A stretch of DNA of 64,000 nucleotides, from the NCBI RefSeq assembly GCF_042676085.1, contig NZ_JBHTKH010000016.1:1-64000 (forward strand), read 5' to 3'. Position 1 is the first letter of the stretch; each line of letters opens with the position of its first letter. The notes under the pieces are model-generated. The model was not told where the DNA came from, searched no databases, and worked only from the letters and a program-made list of their open reading frames with translations. The position numbers and the translations under genes are program-made. Below are positions 49,305 to 58,241 of the stretch, piece by piece. The DNA is from Terrabacter terrigena. GTDB taxonomy: Bacteria > Actinomycetota > Actinomycetes > Actinomycetales > Dermatophilaceae.

Positions 49305-50165
49305 CTACTTCAGCAGCTTCGACAGGCGGCGGTCGGCGAGGGGCTTGCCGCCCGTCTGGCAGGTGGCGCAGTACTGCAGCGAGGTGTCGGCGAACGACAC
49401 CTCGCGCACGACGTCGCCGCACTCGGGGCACGTCTCGCCCGTGCGGGCGTGCACGCGCATGCCCGCACGCTTGGCGTCCTTGAGCTCCTTGGCCGGCTTG
49501 CCCGAGGCGGTCGTGACGGCGTGGGTGAGCGTTTCGCGCAGCGCGGCATACAGCCGGTCGACGACCTCGGGGGCGAGCGTGCCGGCGATGGCGAACGGGC
49601 TGATCTTCGCCACGTGGAGGATCTCGTCGGAGTAGGCGTTGCCCACGCCCGCGATGAACTCCTGGTCGCGCAGCAGACCCTTGATCTGGGTGCGCCGGCC
49701 GTCGAGCATCGAGCGGAACCGCTCGATCGTGAAGTCGTCGCGCAGCGGGTCGGGCCCGAGGCGGGCGATGCCCGGCACCTCGGCCGGGTCCTTGACGATG
49801 TAGGCGGCGAGCGACTTCTTCGTTCCCGCCTCGGTCAGGTCGAAGCCTGAGCCGTCGGAAAGCCTGACCCGCAGAGCGATCGGCGACTTGCCGGGCCGCA
49901 GCACCGTCGTCGGCAGCTGGTCGGACCAGCGCAGCCAGCCGGCCCGCGCGAGATGGAAGACGAGGTGCGTGCCGTCGGCGTCGATGTCGAGGAACTTGCC
50001 GTGCCGGTGGACGCCGTCGACGGGCACGCCTTCGAGTGCCTGCGGGGGCGGGGTGAACGTCTTCAGGACGCTGAACGACGCGAGCTCGACCTTCGTGATG
50101 GCGAGCCCGGCGGTGCGCTCGGCGAGGAAGTCGACGAGCGCCTGCACCTCGGGCAGCTCAGGCAT
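49305..50165 (-). CDS. Fpg/Nei family DNA glycosylase/AP lyase
   Basis: 286 residues. N-terminal PELPEV with catalytic Pro after Met removal and Glu next to it; conserved Lys 57 in HGKFLD; H2TH region with QEFIAGVGNAYSDEIL; C-terminal zinc finger C246-x2-C249-x16-C266-x2-C269. These features define formamidopyrimidine-DNA glycosylase/endonuclease VIII enzymes that excise oxidised bases. Nei-like wording (endonuclease VIII-type) is a bit closer than MutM, but I cannot separate them with certainty. Confidence 0.9.
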   Translation of the reverse strand: MPELPEVQALVDFLAERTAGLAITKVELASFSVLKTFTPPPQALEGVPVDGVHRHGKFLDIDADGTHLVFHLARAGWLRWSDQLPTTVLRPGKSPIALRVRLSDGSGFDLTEAGTKKSLAAYIVKDPAEVPGIARLGPDPLRDDFTIERFRSMLDGRRTQIKGLLRDQEFIAGVGNAYSDEILHVAKISPFAIAGTLAPEVVDRLYAALRETLTHAVTTASGKPAKELKDAKRAGMRVHARTGETCPECGDVVREVSFADTSLQYCATCQTGGKPLADRRLSKLLK

Positions 50166-50190
50166 GGCGCCAGTCTGCCATCCAGCAGCG

Positions 50191-51300
50191 TCAGCGGGTC
50201 GGCTGTCGCAGGGGTCGCGAGGGCTGCTCGTCGGCGGCGACCGGGGGGCCGACGCGTCCGTGCTCGTCGAGGGCGCGCAGCAGCTGGTGCCCGTCGGGCG
50301 CCGAGAACGTCGACACGCTGACCGGCCCCATGGTGCGCACCGGCGCGTCGATCTTCATCGGCTTGCTCAGCACCTGCTCGGCCGGCGACAGGTGCCGGAT
50401 GCAGATGGCGTCGACCCGGTCGGGCCGTGCCTCGGCGAACTCGGCGTACAGCTGCGGGTCGTGCTGGCCGTCGTCGCCGACGAGCAGCCACCGGATGTCG
50501 GGGAAGTCGCGGGCCAGCCGGTGCAGGCACGTGCGCTTGTGGTCCTGGCCGCTGCGGAACCAGCCGGTGTTGGTGGGCCCCCAGTCGGTGAGCAGCAGCG
50601 GCCCGAGCGGGAAGCCGTTCTCGACGAGGAAGCGGTTGAGCGTCGCCGCCGTGTTCCAGGCGCCTGTCGAGACGTAGACGATGGGCGCGCCCGGGTGGGC
50701 CGAGAGGATGCGGCGGTACATCGGCGCCATCCCCGACACCGCGTGCCTGGCCTTGCCACGCCTCACGAAGGTGTTGAAGGCGGCGATCAACGGGCGCGGC
50801 AGCATCGTGGTGATGACGGTGTCGTCGATGTCGCTGACGAGGCCGAAGCGCACGTCGTCGGCCACGATGAAGACGTCGGCGGCGACCGGCTGGGCCCCCT
50901 GCACCTCGACGACCGCCTGCTGCCAGCCCGGCGGGAGGCCGTGGTCGCGGGCGACGATGTCGACGTGGCCACCACGGTCGGACCGGCCGAAGACCTCGCG
51001 GTCGCCGACGGTGACCTTGACCGGCACGCCGGTCGCGGGAGACGTGATGAACGCCCGCCAGCCCCGGTCGTAGTGGGCCGGGCTGATCGCACCGGTCGCG
51101 TCCTGGCGGCTCTCGGGACCCTCGGTGCCTTCACGACCCTTGCGCCCCAGCAGGACCCGGGCGAAGACGCGGACGAACGACGACGAGCCGTAGCCCACGT
51201 GGGTGATGACCCGGTTGCCCCACCCGCGGCCGCGCAGCACGCGCTCGACCTGCTCGTGGACGGTGTCCTCGATGATGGCGGCCGCGTGCGGTCGTGACAT
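50191..51300 (-). CDS. App1-like phosphatidate phosphatase domain protein (DUF2183)
   Basis: 369 residues. The N-terminal 140 residues are a mainly beta region; the C-terminal domain is HAD-like with the DxDxT motif in LVSDIDDTVITTM, then APIVYVSTGAWNTA, LLLTDWGPTNTGWFRSG and WLLVGDDGQHDPQLY. These are typical of the App1/DUF2183 family, Mg-dependent phosphatidate phosphatases of yeast and related bacterial proteins. Start ATG 51300; GTG 51306 is equally possible. No membrane segment. 25 bp upstream of the glycosylase gene on the same strand. Confidence 0.85.
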   Translation of the reverse strand: MSRPHAAAIIEDTVHEQVERVLRGRGWGNRVITHVGYGSSSFVRVFARVLLGRKGREGTEGPESRQDATGAISPAHYDRGWRAFITSPATGVPVKVTVGDREVFGRSDRGGHVDIVARDHGLPPGWQQAVVEVQGAQPVAADVFIVADDVRFGLVSDIDDTVITTMLPRPLIAAFNTFVRRGKARHAVSGMAPMYRRILSAHPGAPIVYVSTGAWNTAATLNRFLVENGFPLGPLLLTDWGPTNTGWFRSGQDHKRTCLHRLARDFPDIRWLLVGDDGQHDPQLYAEFAEARPDRVDAICIRHLSPAEQVLSKPMKIDAPVRTMGPVSVSTFSAPDGHQLLRALDEHGRVGPPVAADEQPSRPLRQPTR

Positions 51301-51391
51301 GGCCACAACCTACCCGGCGCACGTGGCGACGCGGCAGCGTCGCGGCGGCCTGACGGCATACGGCAGGGCAACGCCGCAGGGCGCGGCGAGT

Positions 51392-51419
51392 GCACACGAC
51401 GGCATACGACGTCGTGTGC
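51392..51419. promoter_or_regulatory. Perfect 10-bp hairpin in a divergent gap
   Basis: GCACACGACG (51392-51401) / CGTCGTGTGC (51410-51419), 8-nt loop that contains the window-wide octamer CGGCATAC. It lies between two divergent genes where a terminator is not expected, so an operator or mRNA leader structure is possible. Confidence 0.4.
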
Positions 51420-51464
51420 CAACAGGTGGACCCCGGGGAGCGGCGCCCGCACGCGGCGGGTTTG

Positions 51465-52106
51465 ATGGACGACGTGCACCCCATCGCGGAAGTCCTCAGC
51501 AAGGCCTCCGGCGGCGACTTCCCCGCCGTCGACGGCGGGTGGCAGCGGGTCGCTCCGTGGCGCGACGGCGTCGAGGGCGTGGTCGCCTTCACCGGACACG
51601 CGTACCTCGCCGTCGACGACGACGTGTCCGACGGCACGCTCGGCTCGCTCGGCCCCGACGGCTTCGGCGGTGCGAGCAACCCGCGGCTCGTGTCGCGGCT
51701 GGCCGGCGACGGCTGGATCGACGCCCTCGACATCGTCCTCGTCGCCCGCGGTCTCGGCGGCGAGCCGGCCCTCGTGCCGCGCAGCGACCTTCGCAACCAC
51801 CCGCGCGCCGAGCACGCGACGTCGGTGCGCAGCGAGGTCGCGACCTTCGGGTACGCCGCCCCCGACGACCGCACGCTCGTGACGCTCTCGACGGGGCTGG
51901 GCGGCATGCTCGAGGTCGGCGTCGAGACCGACCCGGCCAAGCACCACGTCGGCACCGACGTCGTGCGCGACGCCCTGACCCTCGTCGACGAGGGCGCGGT
52001 CGTCGTCGCCGCGTGCGCCCCGGGCAACGCCCGAGCACTCCGTGCGTTCCTGGGGGCCGGCTTCGAGCCGGTGGCCTCGGTGCAGCTGTGGAGGCCCGAG
52101 CGCTAG
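51465..52106 (+). CDS. GNAT-like acetyltransferase-type protein
   Basis: 213 residues from ATG 51465; GTG 51474 with a TTTGAT 7 nt upstream is an alternative. The C-terminal portion, VDEGAVVVAACAPGNARALRAFLGAGF followed by EPVASVQLWRP, matches the end of GNAT domains. The N-terminal part (VAFTGHAYLAVDDDVSDGTLGSLGPDGFGG) is less typical, and the acetyl-CoA loop is not clear. So the assignment is a weak family call. Divergent from the App1-like gene. Confidence 0.55.
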   Translation: MDDVHPIAEVLSKASGGDFPAVDGGWQRVAPWRDGVEGVVAFTGHAYLAVDDDVSDGTLGSLGPDGFGGASNPRLVSRLAGDGWIDALDIVLVARGLGGEPALVPRSDLRNHPRAEHATSVRSEVATFGYAAPDDRTLVTLSTGLGGMLEVGVETDPAKHHVGTDVVRDALTLVDEGAVVVAACAPGNARALRAFLGAGFEPVASVQLWRPER

Positions 52107-52169
52107 CCCACCGCTCCCGGACCAACCCGGCGATTGGCGCATGTCAGGCGGACGTGCTGGGATCTGCGC

Positions 52170-53225
52170 GTGGACACCGGCGTCAGCTTCGGCAGTGAGG
52201 CACACCGACGGCCCGCCCGCGAGCTCCTCTGGCCCGTGCTGCCCCTCGCGGCCGTCGGCTGGTGGGTGGTCGGGGCGCTGCCGTGGGTCGTCGACGGGCT
52301 GGGGGCGCGCTCGCCGCGCGACTGGACCGCCGACATCGCGACCGGGTCGGTGAGCAGCGGCTACCTCAGCCTGCTGCCGTTCACGGCGGCACGGATGGGG
52401 CTGCTGCTCGTCGTGACGCTCGTCGGAGGGCTCGCCGCCGCCGTCACGACCCTGTGGCTGCGACCACGCCGCGGCCGCATCGCCGCCCGCGCGGGGGTTG
52501 CCGCACTCGGCACGGTGGTCGCCGCGGCCTACGCCGTCGCCCAGTCCGCCGGCGCCACCCGCCAGCTCGGCAGCGACTTCGACCGCGACGACCGCGTGCT
52601 GCTCGGGGTGCTCGCCGTGGCAGTCGCAGGCACGGTCGTCGGCCTGCTGCTCGGCCTTCTCGTGGTGCTCGGCCGGCCCGTGCTCCGGGCGTTGGCCGCC
52701 GCGCCCCTCGCCGTCGCGCTCGGCTCGTGGGTGAGCGCGCTCGTCGCCGCCCTGATGGGCGCCGAGCGCGCAGTCCCGCTGCTCGCGTGGACACCCACGG
52801 TCTCGGCGGTCGCCGTCGGTCTCGCGCTGGCCCCGGTCGGGGTGGGCTCGCTGTCGCGCGTCCTCGTCTGGCCCCTCGTGCTCGTCCTCGTGGCGGTGTG
52901 CACCGCTGCGCAGACCGCCTTCTCCCACCTCACCTCCTACCTGCGTCCCCGGTCGGGCCTGCCGACCGGTCTGCGCGACCACGTCGAGGCCAGCCGCGAC
53001 GTCTTCCTCCAGGCGATCCAGCCCGAGCACCAGGCGTGGGGGACGTACGCGGTCGCCGTGGTCGTCGGGCTGCTGGGTGCCGGAGCGCTGCGGGCCCGCG
53101 GCCCGCGACGCCGCGCCGGGGCCGACCCGCAACGGCCGGCCGTCGCGAGCGCGGCCGCGCGGGCCCGCACGGCCCCGCGCGTCCCTGCCGGCGACGACGG
53201 GCGGGTCGACGCAACCGCGCGATGA
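52170..53225 (+). CDS. Polytopic membrane protein of unknown function
   Basis: 351 residues from GTG 52170 (TGGGAT lies 6 nt before it). About seven hydrophobic helices: LLWPVLPLAAVGWWVVGAL, a loop with ARSPRDWTADIATG, then MGLLLVVTLVGGLAAAVTTLWL, and others up to WGTYAVAVVVGLLGAGAL. A basic, Ala-rich cytoplasmic tail ends the protein. No family recognised. It lies 35 bp before the penicillin-binding protein gene on the same strand, so a shared role in the envelope is possible. Confidence 0.7.
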   Translation: MDTGVSFGSEAHRRPARELLWPVLPLAAVGWWVVGALPWVVDGLGARSPRDWTADIATGSVSSGYLSLLPFTAARMGLLLVVTLVGGLAAAVTTLWLRPRRGRIAARAGVAALGTVVAAAYAVAQSAGATRQLGSDFDRDDRVLLGVLAVAVAGTVVGLLLGLLVVLGRPVLRALAAAPLAVALGSWVSALVAALMGAERAVPLLAWTPTVSAVAVGLALAPVGVGSLSRVLVWPLVLVLVAVCTAAQTAFSHLTSYLRPRSGLPTGLRDHVEASRDVFLQAIQPEHQAWGTYAVAVVVGLLGAGALRARGPRRRAGADPQRPAVASAAARARTAPRVPAGDDGRVDATAR

Positions 53226-53260
53226 CGGGCGCCGTCGGCTGGGCCACGTACCCTCGACGC

Positions 53261-55246
53261 ATGCCTCGGGGACCCCGCACCGGCTCACACACCGGTCCAC
53301 GCACCGGATCACACACCGGCCCATTCACCGGATCACGCCGCCGCTCCTTCGTCGCGACGGCGCTGTCCGGAGCGCTCGTCGCGGCGCTCGGAGCCGGCTG
53401 CTCGATGTTCGACTCGCCGCCCGAGCCGAACGACGCCGCGCGCGCCCTCGCCGCCGCCCTCACCAGCGGCGACTTCGCGAACGTCCCCCTCAAGGGGACG
53501 ACCGGCGCCAAGGCTGGGGCGTTCGTCAAGGCCGCCTACAAGGGCCTCGACGCGCTGCGGCCCACGGTGTCGCTCAGCGAGCTGAGCCACGCCGAGGGCT
53601 CCGAGAAGGCGACGGCCACGCTCTTCACCCGGTGGGACGTCTCCAGGACCGGGCCCGACTGGACCTACGAGTCGAAGGCCGCGATGACGCTCGTCGACGG
53701 CGCCTGGCAGGTGTCGTGGAACCCGGCCCTCGTGGCGCCGCAGCTGGCCTCCGACGAGACCCTCACCATCGCGCGCAAGTGGCCGCGACGGGCCGACATC
53801 GTCGACCCCACGGGCGGCAAGATCATGACCGAGCGCGAGGTCGCGGTCGTCGGCATCGACAAGACGAAGGTGGCGGGCGGAGAGGCTGCCGCCTCCGCCC
53901 GCCGACTGGCGGCCCTGCTCGGCATCGACCCGACGAGGTATGCCGCGAAGGTCGGTGCCGCTGGCGCCAGGGCGTTCGTCGAGGCGCTGACACTGCGCGA
54001 GACCGACCCGGTCATCGAGAAGAACGGCGCCGCGATCGCCAAGGTCAAGGGCGCCCTCACGGTGCCCGCGATGAAGGTGCTCGGGCCCAGCCGCGGCTTC
54101 GCGGCACCGATCCTCGGCTCGGTCGGCGAGGCCACGGCCGAGCAGGTCAAGGCGTCCAAGGGCATCCTCGAGGCCGGCGACAGCGTCGGCACCAACGGGC
54201 TGGAGTTCCGCTACGACGAGCAGCTGCGAGGCACGCCCGGCCTCGCCGTGCAGGCCGTCAAGCGCGGCGCCGACGGGAGCGTGCTCGACAAGCGCGAGCT
54301 CTTCGCCGAGCAGTCGACCGAGGGGCAACCGCTGACGATCACGCTCGACCCGAAGGCGCAGTCGGCCGCCGAGGCCACCCTGGCGAAGCAGACCGCGCAC
54401 CCGACCGCCCTCGTGGCCTTGCGGGTCTCGACGGGCGAGATCCTGGCGGCCGCCGTCGGTCCCGCGGCCAACGGCTCGACCCTCGCCCTGGCCGGCAAGG
54501 TGGCGCCCGGCTCGACCTTCAAGATCGCCAGCTCGCTCGCCAACGTCCGCAAGGGCGCCACGGCCGACACCACGCTGCCCTGCACCGAGTCCCTCACCGT
54601 CAACGGCCGCCGGTTCAGCAACTACACGACCTACCCCAAGGACAAGCTCGGCGACATCCCGATGCAGACCGCCCTCGCCTTCTCGTGCAACACGGCCTTC
54701 ATCAGCCAGCACGAGAAGGTCAGCCAGGACGACCTCATCGCGGCCGCGCAGTCGCTCGGCATGGGCGACAAGCTCGACCTGCCGTTCACCGGGTTCCTCG
54801 GCTCGGTGCCGCCGACCGACGACGCCGTCGAGCACGCCGCGTCGTTCATCGGGCAGGGCCGCGTCGAGGCCTCCCCGCTCACCATGGCTGTCGTCCTCGC
54901 CTCGGTGATGAAGGGCCAGACGCTGCGCCCGCAGCTCGTCGCCGGGGCTCCGGCCCTCGCCAATCCCGCCACGCCGCTCGACCCCACCGAGGCCGGCGTG
55001 CTGCGCCAGGAGCTGCGCGCCGTCGTCGACGAGGGCTCGGGCAAGGTGCTCAAGCCGCTCGGCGTGGAGTACGCCAAGACCGGCACGGCCGAGTTCGGCA
55101 CGAAGAACCCGCCCGACACCCACACGTGGATGGTCGCCGGACGCGGCGACATCGCCATCGCCGCCTACAACGAGGTCGGCGACAACGGCGTGACCGGGTC
55201 GGCGCCGTTCATCATCAGCTTCCTCAAGGCGTACGACCTCCGCTGA
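53261..55246 (+). CDS. MecA-like penicillin-binding transpeptidase (lipoprotein form)
   Basis: 661 residues. Basic N-terminus with five 4-residue repeats (TGSH/TGPR) then a lipoprotein signal with lipobox GAGC (Cys 47). NTF2-like MecA_N domain about 55-165, PBP dimerisation domain about 170-330, transpeptidase domain about 365-660 with catalytic S418-x-x-K421 (GSTFK), S475-C-N477, and K606-T-G-T609. This is the arrangement of class B penicillin-binding proteins related to staphylococcal PBP2a, which cross-link peptidoglycan outside the membrane. TACCCT lies 6 nt before the ATG, a leaderless start. A hairpin follows. Confidence 0.9.
   Translation: MPRGPRTGSHTGPRTGSHTGPFTGSRRRSFVATALSGALVAALGAGCSMFDSPPEPNDAARALAAALTSGDFANVPLKGTTGAKAGAFVKAAYKGLDALRPTVSLSELSHAEGSEKATATLFTRWDVSRTGPDWTYESKAAMTLVDGAWQVSWNPALVAPQLASDETLTIARKWPRRADIVDPTGGKIMTEREVAVVGIDKTKVAGGEAAASARRLAALLGIDPTRYAAKVGAAGARAFVEALTLRETDPVIEKNGAAIAKVKGALTVPAMKVLGPSRGFAAPILGSVGEATAEQVKASKGILEAGDSVGTNGLEFRYDEQLRGTPGLAVQAVKRGADGSVLDKRELFAEQSTEGQPLTITLDPKAQSAAEATLAKQTAHPTALVALRVSTGEILAAAVGPAANGSTLALAGKVAPGSTFKIASSLANVRKGATADTTLPCTESLTVNGRRFSNYTTYPKDKLGDIPMQTALAFSCNTAFISQHEKVSQDDLIAAAQSLGMGDKLDLPFTGFLGSVPPTDDAVEHAASFIGQGRVEASPLTMAVVLASVMKGQTLRPQLVAGAPALANPATPLDPTEAGVLRQELRAVVDEGSGKVLKPLGVEYAKTGTAEFGTKNPPDTHTWMVAGRGDIAIAAYNEVGDNGVTGSAPFIISFLKAYDLR
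53279..53338 (+). repeat. Five 12-bp repeats in the PBP N-terminus
   Basis: Codons 7-26 encode TGSH, TGPR, TGSH, TGPF, TGSR; the DNA units share CACCGG/TCA(C) sequence with one or two differences. It lies before the lipobox, on the cytoplasmic side of the signal, where repeats are unusual. Confidence 0.6.
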
Positions 55247-55270
55247 CGGTGCTGACGGCACCGCCGGGCA

Positions 55271-55314
55271 GTCGAAGAGCAGCTCGCCCGCAGGGGACGA
55301 GCTGCTCCTTCGAC
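55271..55314. terminator. Hairpin between convergent PBP and amidase genes
   Basis: GTCGAAGAGCAGCTCG (55271-55286) pairs with CGAGCTGCTCCTTCGAC (55298-55314), leaving one bulged base and an 11-nt loop. Bidirectional position. Confidence 0.7.
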
Positions 55315-55325
55315 GGGGTGGTGCG

Positions 55326-57290
55326 TTACTCGGCCGTCACGACGTCCACGTCGGCGGCGCGCACGAAGGCGAACCGGTGACCGAGGGAGACCTGGTAGTA
55401 GCGGTCCTGCCCGACGACGTCGACGTGGTCGTTCGGGGTCTGCGTCGAGAAGGTCGTCGCGCGGTAGTAGTTCGTCGGGACCGTGAGGTCACCGACGGCG
55501 TACCGCTGCCCGGCGGTGAACGCGTACTGCAGCGGCGCGAGCGCCTGCACCGGGATGCCGGCAGGGTAGGCCGACGCCTCGGGGTAGGCCCGCCCGTAGA
55601 CCGGCACCTTCGCCAGGCCGGCCTTCGGCACGACGTACTGGCCACCGACCGCGATGGCCGTCGGGTCGCTCGCCGGGTTGTGGAACCAGCCCTTGACCCC
55701 GTTGAACCAGATGGCGGTCCAGTCGCCCTGGCGCTCGGCGACGGCGAAGGTCAGACCGGCCTGGGCGCGGGCGCCGATGTCGGAGACGGACGTCGTCGAG
55801 GGGGCGCCGTTCGGCTTGCGTCCGATGTCGCCCACGAGCGGTGCGGTCTCGGACGGAGCCGCGTGCAGGTAGACGAAGTTCGTGCCCTGCGGCTCGCACG
55901 GCTGGCCCGCCGTCGTGCACGACGTGAGGGTCTGCACGTTGTGGTCGAAGCCGGGCAGGATGCGGACGAGGTCCTGGGCGCCGTCGACGCCGTGGCTCTG
56001 CAGCGGCGCACCGAGCAGCTGGAAGTAGTGCTCCCAGTTCCAGTAGGGGCCCGGGTCCCAGTGCATGCCTGCCACGTTGGCGGGGGTCACGCCCGGGATC
56101 TGGTCGTGGCCGAAGATGTGCTGCATGTCGAGCGGGATGTCGTACTTCGTGGCGAGGTAGCGCACGAGCCGAGCCGACGAGCGGTACATCGGCTCGCTGA
56201 ACCACTGGGCGCCGGTGGCGGCGAATCCCTCGTGCTCGAGGCCGATGGAGTGGCTGTTGACGTACCAGTTGCCCGCGTGCCAGCCGACGTCCTTGGGCTC
56301 GAGGTGCTGGGCGATGCGACCGTCGCTCGAGCGCAGCGAGTAGTTCCAGGCGAGGTAGTCCGGGTCGGTGACGAGCTTGAGGGTGGTGTCGTAGCTCGCC
56401 TCGGTGTTGTGGATGACGATATTCGTGATCTTCGGCGAGGCGGGCCGTGACGCGAGGTCGTGGTTGCCGTAGTCGCCTGCGCCCGGTCCGGTCCTGGCGT
56501 ACGGCGCCGGCACCCAGTCGCACTCGAGCCCGGGCGGGCAGTCGGTCTGCGAGCTGATCGCCTTCTTCGTCAGGCCGAGCCGGCCGATCTGGCCCTTCTC
56601 GGGGGACGTGGTTGAGGGTGCGAGCGACACGTCCTTGCCGTCGACCGTGCGGCGCGAGGCACCGGAGGCGATGACGGAGTAGGTGTCGTCGGCGAACGCC
56701 GCGGCGACGTCCTCCTGCGCCGAGCCGGACGCGTCGGCCACGGCGGCGTACCAGGCACCGGAGTCGGTGCCGGCGCCGGTGGGCAGCCCGAGCCGCTGCT
56801 GGGTGGCGGCGAGCAGCGCAGCGCCACCGCGGATGTTGGCGAGCTCGTCGGTGCGCAGGGCGTCCTCGCCGAGTCCGGTGAGGCCGGCCGCCCGGCCGAG
56901 CGTGTCGGCGACGGGGGTCGGCGCCTCGGCGGCCGGGGCGTCGCCGAGGCCCTTGCCCTCGGCCGCGGAGCCGAGGTCGGCGTCGACGAGGTGCATGGGC
57001 CCGTAGCCGCCGGACGAGCTGTGCCCGGGGTTGAAGTCCCAGCGCGTCTGCGCGTACGACACGGCCTCGAGCACGGTGCGGGGCACGCCGAACTCGGCCG
57101 CTGCGGCCTCGAAGGCGCGCTCACGGCTGCCGGCGTCGGTGCCGACCGTCGCGGCCGGGTCGGCTGCCTGTGCTGCCGGGCTCGCCATCGCCATGCCGGC
57201 GGCCACGGCGGCGACCGCCCCGAGCGAGGCGAGCGACCGGCGGACGCGGCGGGGTGCCGGTGATCGATGTGGAGTGGAGTTGGGTATCAC
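55326..57290 (-). CDS. Secreted N-acetylmuramoyl-L-alanine amidase with lytic-transglycosylase-like N-terminal domain
   Basis: 654 residues from GTG 57290, with AAAGGGA upstream. Signal peptide (RRVRRSLASLGAVAAVAAGMAMASPAAQA region). An SLT-like domain follows (ERAFEAAAAEFGVPRTVLEA, SYAQTRWDFNPG, GGYGPMHLVD), then an Amidase_2/PGRP domain with zinc-type His residues in NIVIHNTEASYDTT and the HxNxxSIGxEHEG pattern, and WDPGPYW. SH3-like segments are at the C-terminus (VYLHAAPSETAPLVGD). It should cleave the amide between MurNAc and L-Ala in peptidoglycan outside the cell. An earlier in-frame start region lacks a ribosome site. Confidence 0.85.
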   Translation of the reverse strand: MIPNSTPHRSPAPRRVRRSLASLGAVAAVAAGMAMASPAAQAADPAATVGTDAGSRERAFEAAAAEFGVPRTVLEAVSYAQTRWDFNPGHSSSGGYGPMHLVDADLGSAAEGKGLGDAPAAEAPTPVADTLGRAAGLTGLGEDALRTDELANIRGGAALLAATQQRLGLPTGAGTDSGAWYAAVADASGSAQEDVAAAFADDTYSVIASGASRRTVDGKDVSLAPSTTSPEKGQIGRLGLTKKAISSQTDCPPGLECDWVPAPYARTGPGAGDYGNHDLASRPASPKITNIVIHNTEASYDTTLKLVTDPDYLAWNYSLRSSDGRIAQHLEPKDVGWHAGNWYVNSHSIGLEHEGFAATGAQWFSEPMYRSSARLVRYLATKYDIPLDMQHIFGHDQIPGVTPANVAGMHWDPGPYWNWEHYFQLLGAPLQSHGVDGAQDLVRILPGFDHNVQTLTSCTTAGQPCEPQGTNFVYLHAAPSETAPLVGDIGRKPNGAPSTTSVSDIGARAQAGLTFAVAERQGDWTAIWFNGVKGWFHNPASDPTAIAVGGQYVVPKAGLAKVPVYGRAYPEASAYPAGIPVQALAPLQYAFTAGQRYAVGDLTVPTNYYRATTFSTQTPNDHVDVVGQDRYYQVSLGHRFAFVRAADVDVVTAE

Positions 57291-57521
57291 TCGTTGGTCC
57301 CTTTCGTATGCCTGGTGACCGCGGGAAGCGCGTGACACGTCGACATGGGTCCATCGACGTGCCGCCGCCACTGCGGATGGGGGTGTCGACGGCAGCGCCG
57401 ACCGACACCTCTGGCACCGAGCATTACCGCGCATCCCGAGGCCCGCCACTTGAAACATTCACCCAAGCGTTGCCAGAAATCGTCCGTGTCTTCGGTGCAC
57501 GGTCGCGGCAAACGGCGCACC

Positions 57522-58139
57522 ATGGTGGCCATGGGGCGTACAGGCCTGTACGTGGGGATGGCCATTGCCGCACTCCTGACCGGGGGGTGCGGTGTCGTCG
57601 TGTCCGACTCCGACTCCTCACCCGGGGGGTCGGCGCCCACCTCGACGGCGACGTCGTCGACGCCGCCCAAGCCACGCTTCGGTGCTGCAGGTCCCGGTTC
57701 GGCCACGTCCGACAGCCCCGTCTTCCCGCTCGTGCTCCGGCGCACCGGCGGCATCGCCGGCTTCGACGACCGCATCGTCCTGGACGCCAACGGGCGCCTG
57801 CACGTCGAGACCCGGTCGGTGCACGGCCGCATCTGCACCCTGGCCGGACCCGTGCAGCGGCAGCTGGTGACGCTGCTCGCCACCCTGCGCCTCGGCCTCC
57901 CGCCGACCGAGGTGCCGAGCGACGACTTCACGCCGCTCGACCCCAACGTCGCGCCCGAGAGCGACCCGATCGCGATCTCGGTCACCGACGACCACGAGCG
58001 CGCGATCGACCTCAGCGACCCGTCGCTCGGCGAGATCGCCGGCCTGGTCGGCAACCTCGTCTCCGACGTGACGCTCTCGGCCCCCGCCGCGACGCACTGC
58101 ACGACCCCCACGCCGCCCGTCGTCGCGCCCGCCCCCTGA
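57522..58139 (+). CDS. Hypothetical lipoprotein
   Basis: 205 residues from ATG 57522 (ATG 57531 is alternative). Lipobox in MAIAALLTGGC; Ser/Thr/Pro linker; then a compact domain with FPLVLRRTGGIAGFDDRIVLDANGRLHVETR and CTLAGPVQRQLVTLLATL, one Cys pair possible (Cys of RICTL and of THCTT). Looks like an extracellular subtilisin-inhibitor-like or unknown domain; I do not recognise it. The 231-bp gap 57291-57521 to the divergent amidase shows no gene and holds both promoters. Confidence 0.65.
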   Translation: MVAMGRTGLYVGMAIAALLTGGCGVVVSDSDSSPGGSAPTSTATSSTPPKPRFGAAGPGSATSDSPVFPLVLRRTGGIAGFDDRIVLDANGRLHVETRSVHGRICTLAGPVQRQLVTLLATLRLGLPPTEVPSDDFTPLDPNVAPESDPIAISVTDDHERAIDLSDPSLGEIAGLVGNLVSDVTLSAPAATHCTTPTPPVVAPAP

Positions 58140-58173
58140 GTCGGTCGAGCTCCTCCCCGCGCGGCATACGCCA

Positions 58174-58217
58174 GAGGTCGGTGTGCCACCGGGCGGACCC
58201 GGCGGCACACCGACCTC
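58174..58217. terminator. Long bidirectional hairpin between lipoprotein and M4 protease genes
   Basis: GAGGTCGGTGTGCC (58174-58187) pairs with GGCACACCGACCTC (58204-58217), extended by CCGGG/CCCGG around a CGGA tetraloop after one mismatch. Located between convergent genes. Confidence 0.8.
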
Positions 58218-58241
58218 AGTGGTGTGTCAGGCGACCGTCGC

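Noticed and set aside
50787..53324. 845-codon minus-strand frame over GNAT-like and membrane genes
   Set aside because: Only its final part overlaps the true App1 gene in a different frame; low-complexity Arg/Gly text elsewhere.
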